The position numbers and the translations under genes are program-made. The notes under the pieces are model-generated. The model was not told where the DNA came from. It did not search any database and worked only from the letters and a program-made list of their open reading frames with translations. Shown in pieces: positions 61,765-64,000 of a stretch of 64,000 nucleotides of DNA. Source of the stretch: Corynebacterium cystitidis (GTDB lineage: Bacteria > Actinomycetota > Actinomycetes > Mycobacteriales > Mycobacteriaceae); assembly GCF_900187295.1 (NCBI RefSeq), contig NZ_LT906473.1, forward strand, positions 186,001 through 250,000, given 5' to 3'. Numbering within the stretch: position 1 is the stretch's first letter; each line of letters opens with the position of its first letter.

Positions 61765-62841
61765 ATGACCGACCAGAACACAACCGATTCCGGTGCGTCC
61801 TACGCCGCAGCAGGTGTGTCCATCGAGGAAGGCGACCGTGCCGTTGAACTGCTGGCACAGCACGCGAAGCGGGCCACCCGGCCCGAGGTGCGTGGCGGAA
61901 TCGGCGGCTTCGCTGGACTTTTCGAACTGGGCAAGTACCGCAACCCGCTGCTGGCTGCTGGCTCCGACGGAGTAGGCACCAAGCTGGTTGTGGCCCAAGC
62001 AATGGATAAGCACGACACCATCGGTATTGATTTGGTCGCGATGTGCGTGGATGATCTTGTGGTTTGTGGTGCCGAACCCCTGTTCTTGCAGGACTATATC
62101 GCCACCGGCAAGGTGGTGCCCGAAAAGATCGCCGCTATTGTCGGCGGCATCGCTGAAGGTTGCGTGCAAGCAGGCGCGGCACTTCTGGGCGGTGAGACGG
62201 CTGAGCACCCAGGCGTGATGGATGAAAACGACTACGACGTTTCCGCCACCGCGGTAGGTGTTGTTGAAGCTGATGACCTACTTGGTCCCGACAAAGTGCG
62301 CGTGGGCGATGCCATCATCGCCATGGGCTCGTCAGGCCTCCACTCCAACGGCTACTCCCTGGCCCGCCACGTCCTCTTCGACAAAGCGGGTCTGACAGTG
62401 GACTCCTTTATGGATGAGCTGGGCCGCAACCTAGGTGAAGAACTATTGGTTCCCACCCGCATCTATGCGCAGGATTGCCTGGCGCTGATGTCTGAGTGTG
62501 ACGTGCGCACGTTCTGTCACGTCACCGGCGGTGGATTGGTGGGCAACATGGAACGTATTATTCCGGAGGGCATGGTTGCAGAAATGTACAGGACTACCTG
62601 GACTCCGCAGCAAATCTTCCGCACCATTGCGTCGCTGGGCAAGGTCAGCCGTGAAGAGATGGAAAAGACCTTCAATATGGGCGTAGGCATGGTGGCGATC
62701 GTGTCCGCAAAGGATAAGGAACGCACCTTGGCCATGCTTACCGCGCGCCACGTTGAGTGCTGGGAGTTGGGTGAGGTCCGCTCTGCGCAGGAGGGTGAGA
62801 CTGCCCGCGCAACTCTTGAGGGCAACAATCCTAAGTATTAA
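61765..62841 (+). CDS. purM: phosphoribosylformylglycinamidine cyclo-ligase
   Basis: PurM closes the imidazole ring (FGAM to AIR). The 358-residue product shows SYAAAGVSIEEGDRAV, GVGTKLVVAQAMDKHDTIG, MCVDDLVVCGAEPLFLQDY and GETAEHPGVMDENDYD, with the ATP-binding and metal motifs of the family, and FCHVTGGGLVGNMERI later. It follows purF with no gap, the usual tight coupling of purF-purM. A GC-rich hairpin lies 66 bp after its stop. Confidence 0.95.
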   Translation: MTDQNTTDSGASYAAAGVSIEEGDRAVELLAQHAKRATRPEVRGGIGGFAGLFELGKYRNPLLAAGSDGVGTKLVVAQAMDKHDTIGIDLVAMCVDDLVVCGAEPLFLQDYIATGKVVPEKIAAIVGGIAEGCVQAGAALLGGETAEHPGVMDENDYDVSATAVGVVEADDLLGPDKVRVGDAIIAMGSSGLHSNGYSLARHVLFDKAGLTVDSFMDELGRNLGEELLVPTRIYAQDCLALMSECDVRTFCHVTGGGLVGNMERIIPEGMVAEMYRTTWTPQQIFRTIASLGKVSREEMEKTFNMGVGMVAIVSAKDKERTLAMLTARHVECWELGEVRSAQEGETARATLEGNNPKY

Positions 62842-62907
62842 TTGAAGGAATGACTTAGGTGTTAACTGCCGTGGGGGGTAGGAAAGCAGCGGGGTAGGAA
62901 AGCAGTA

Positions 62908-62939
62908 GCCCCCGCCCCCAGGAATCACGGGGGCGGGGC
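62908..62939. terminator. GC-rich hairpin between purM and the DUF3073 gene
   Basis: GCCCC(C)GCCCCC pairs with GGGGGCGGGGC around a 9-base loop, with one bulged base. It lies between the convergent purM and DUF3073 genes and may terminate either. No clear T-tract is present. Two copies of GGGGTAGGAAAGCAG-type sequence precede it (about 62874-62905). Confidence 0.55.
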
Positions 62940-62971
62940 AGGGTGCACACATTCAAAGTAGTGCAGATTGC

Positions 62972-63181
62972 TTAGTGGCGGTCGTCGTCCTCTTCAGGCT
63001 CCCAGTCCGCGTATTCCGCGTACTGTTCGTCGACCTCGTACTCATCGTCGTCATCCCAGCTGCGAGTTGGCGCTTGGCCTGCTAGCTCCCGCTGGAGGGA
63101 CTCCAAATCCATCTCGGGCGTGTTGTACTTTAATTGGCGTGCAACCTTGGTCTGCTTTGCTTTGGCGCGTCCGCGGCCCAT
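62972..63181 (-). CDS. DUF3073 family small protein
   Basis: From ATG 63181 the product has 69 residues. MGRGRAKAKQTKVARQLKYN is the basic N-terminal signature of DUF3073, followed by a hydrophilic middle and an acidic tail (DDDDEYEVDEQYAEY, EPEEDDD). The family is found in actinobacteria, close to purM/purF in many genomes, and has no known function. The basic N-terminal and acidic C-terminal halves could fold together or bind nucleic acid. The open frame further upstream to 63313 has no similarity and is rejected as start. Confidence 0.85.
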   Translation of the reverse strand: MGRGRAKAKQTKVARQLKYNTPEMDLESLQRELAGQAPTRSWDDDDEYEVDEQYAEYADWEPEEDDDRH

Positions 63182-63328
63182 GGCGTGACCCCCTTGAGGT
63201 GTGTTTAGGGCGACCCAGGGTATTCGGGTGGCCCCATCAGCTTTTCGATTCAGTATGTATTCCTGTCCCATACAATAGCGTGAATTCCGAAAAAATTCCT
63301 CCCCCGCGCCCAAGCAGGGTAATTAGGG

Positions 63329-64000
63329 TTAGTTTTGGCCACGTAATTTTGCGATAGCTTCCCTTCCCGGCTTCGTTGTTTCTTCTTCAGGAATGTAGTC
63401 GCGGTCCACAGTGGCGCTGACGGTGGATTCGCCCTCGATGATCAGCTCGTCGGCTTGTACAGCGTTGCGTTTCAGCAGGGCAAGGGCAATCGGGCCATAA
63501 TCGCAGTCGTGCACCACGGTTCCCAGCCGGCCCGACTTCCTGCCATTCGCCAGAATGTGCGAACCGGGAACTGGGTCTTCGGGCACCGAGCCATCAAGCT
63601 GTAGCAGCACGAGCAGGCGAGGAGAGCGCCCAAGATTCTCCACGCGTCCCACAGTTTCCTGCCCGCGGTAGCACCCCTTTTCGAGGTGGACCGCGCGCAC
63701 GCGACCAGGTCGGTTAATTAGCCGCGGAGCTTCATGAGGGATGGATTTTTCGTCGAGATCCGCGCGCATTTCGGGCTCACCAGCACGGACCCGTTCAGCA
63801 GTAAATGCCATTAAGCCCGCCAGCACTACACCGCGTGCTTCGAGCTTTTCGACGACCGCCTCCAGCTGATCTCGCGGCACAGCCACGTCGTGGCGTGGGA
63901 CACCATCCCAATCCACGTGGCGCTCAAAAACTGTCGGCAGATCGGACAACGCGTCGTCGTCAAGCGTGCTTAAATCACCGAGCAGGGTGAGAATCCCGAG
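63329..64000 (-). CDS. YgfZ/GcvT-like folate-binding protein (5' end outside window)
   Basis: The frame is open to the window edge, so the N terminus is missing. The visible 220 residues have the YgfZ signature KGCYRGQETVGRV, in which the Cys is essential for the tetrahydrofolate-dependent role in repair and assembly of Fe-S clusters, together with ALGVRLIxRPGR-like wording (EAPRLINRPGRVRAVHLEKG) and the C-terminal beta-barrel (GSVPEDPVPGSHILANGR). It is a homologue of the aminomethyltransferase GcvT but lacks glycine-cleavage context. The sequence before MSDLPTVF continues in frame (LGILTLLGDLSTLDDDALS), so that internal TTG is not the start. Confidence 0.85.
   Translation of the reverse strand, partial: LGILTLLGDLSTLDDDALSDLPTVFERHVDWDGVPRHDVAVPRDQLEAVVEKLEARGVVLAGLMAFTAERVRAGEPEMRADLDEKSIPHEAPRLINRPGRVRAVHLEKGCYRGQETVGRVENLGRSPRLLVLLQLDGSVPEDPVPGSHILANGRKSGRLGTVVHDCDYGPIALALLKRNAVQADELIIEGESTVSATVDRDYIPEEETTKPGREAIAKLRGQN

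Overview
The window reads as chromosome of a Corynebacterium species, with moderately high GC. The evidence is gene order: mutY, beta-carbonic anhydrase, (disA), radA, carD, ispD, ispF, cysS, rlmB, znuABC, ipsA, otsB, otsA, thrE, ddh, the PhoR/PhoS two-component system, purD, purB, purC, ptrB, a thiol peroxidase, purF and purM follow, from memory, the C. glutamicum cg29xx-cg28xx backbone. Meso-DAP dehydrogenase, ThrE, IpsA and CarD also fit. No species is claimed.

Region 1 (1-14.0 kb) is mostly accessory. It starts with the end of a PTS enzyme II, a BglG-type antiterminator and PTS enzyme I. A frameshifted secretory lipase and an intact paralogue flank a two-gene AAA ATPase/subtilase cassette that matches the IetAS anti-phage architecture. 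The cassette lies between two 58-bp copies of the lipase start region. A secreted CHAP-domain cell-wall hydrolase follows. Its first third and promoter region (786 bp) are duplicated on either side of an IS1634-family element, giving a second, unanchored CHAP enzyme.

Region 2 (14.0-50.5 kb) is core chromosome: DNA repair (mutY, radA), a decayed disA, isoprenoid synthesis (ispD, ispF), tRNA charging and rRNA modification (cysS, rlmB), zinc uptake (znuABC), trehalose synthesis (otsA, otsB), amino-acid export and lysine/peptidoglycan metabolism (thrE, ddh), one tRNA-Thr, the PhoR/PhoS two-component system, and purine genes interleaved with an aminotransferase, two paralogous lipoproteins and a prolyl oligopeptidase.

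Region 3 (50.5-58.7 kb) is accessory again. An IS1380-family element is interrupted by an IS256-family element, and both have readable ends and target duplications. Next come two tandem DUF3558-like lipoprotein genes, the first thrown out of frame by a triple 8-bp repeat (a possible phase switch), and a large Gly/Pro/Ala-rich protein with a WXG/PPE-like N-terminal region.

Region 4 (58.7-64.0 kb) returns to core: acyl-CoA thioesterase, sterol-carrier-like protein, purF, purM, a DUF3073 protein and a YgfZ/GcvT-like protein cut by the window edge.

The most unexpected signal belongs to no single gene. The bipartite 12-mer GCTTNNCGACGA occurs at least 34 times on the two strands, in coding and intergenic core DNA. 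It is absent from about 4.0-14.3 kb and 50.3-60.1 kb, the accessory regions. Its density is far above chance and its distribution resembles that of a DNA-uptake-type or other genome-signature sequence.
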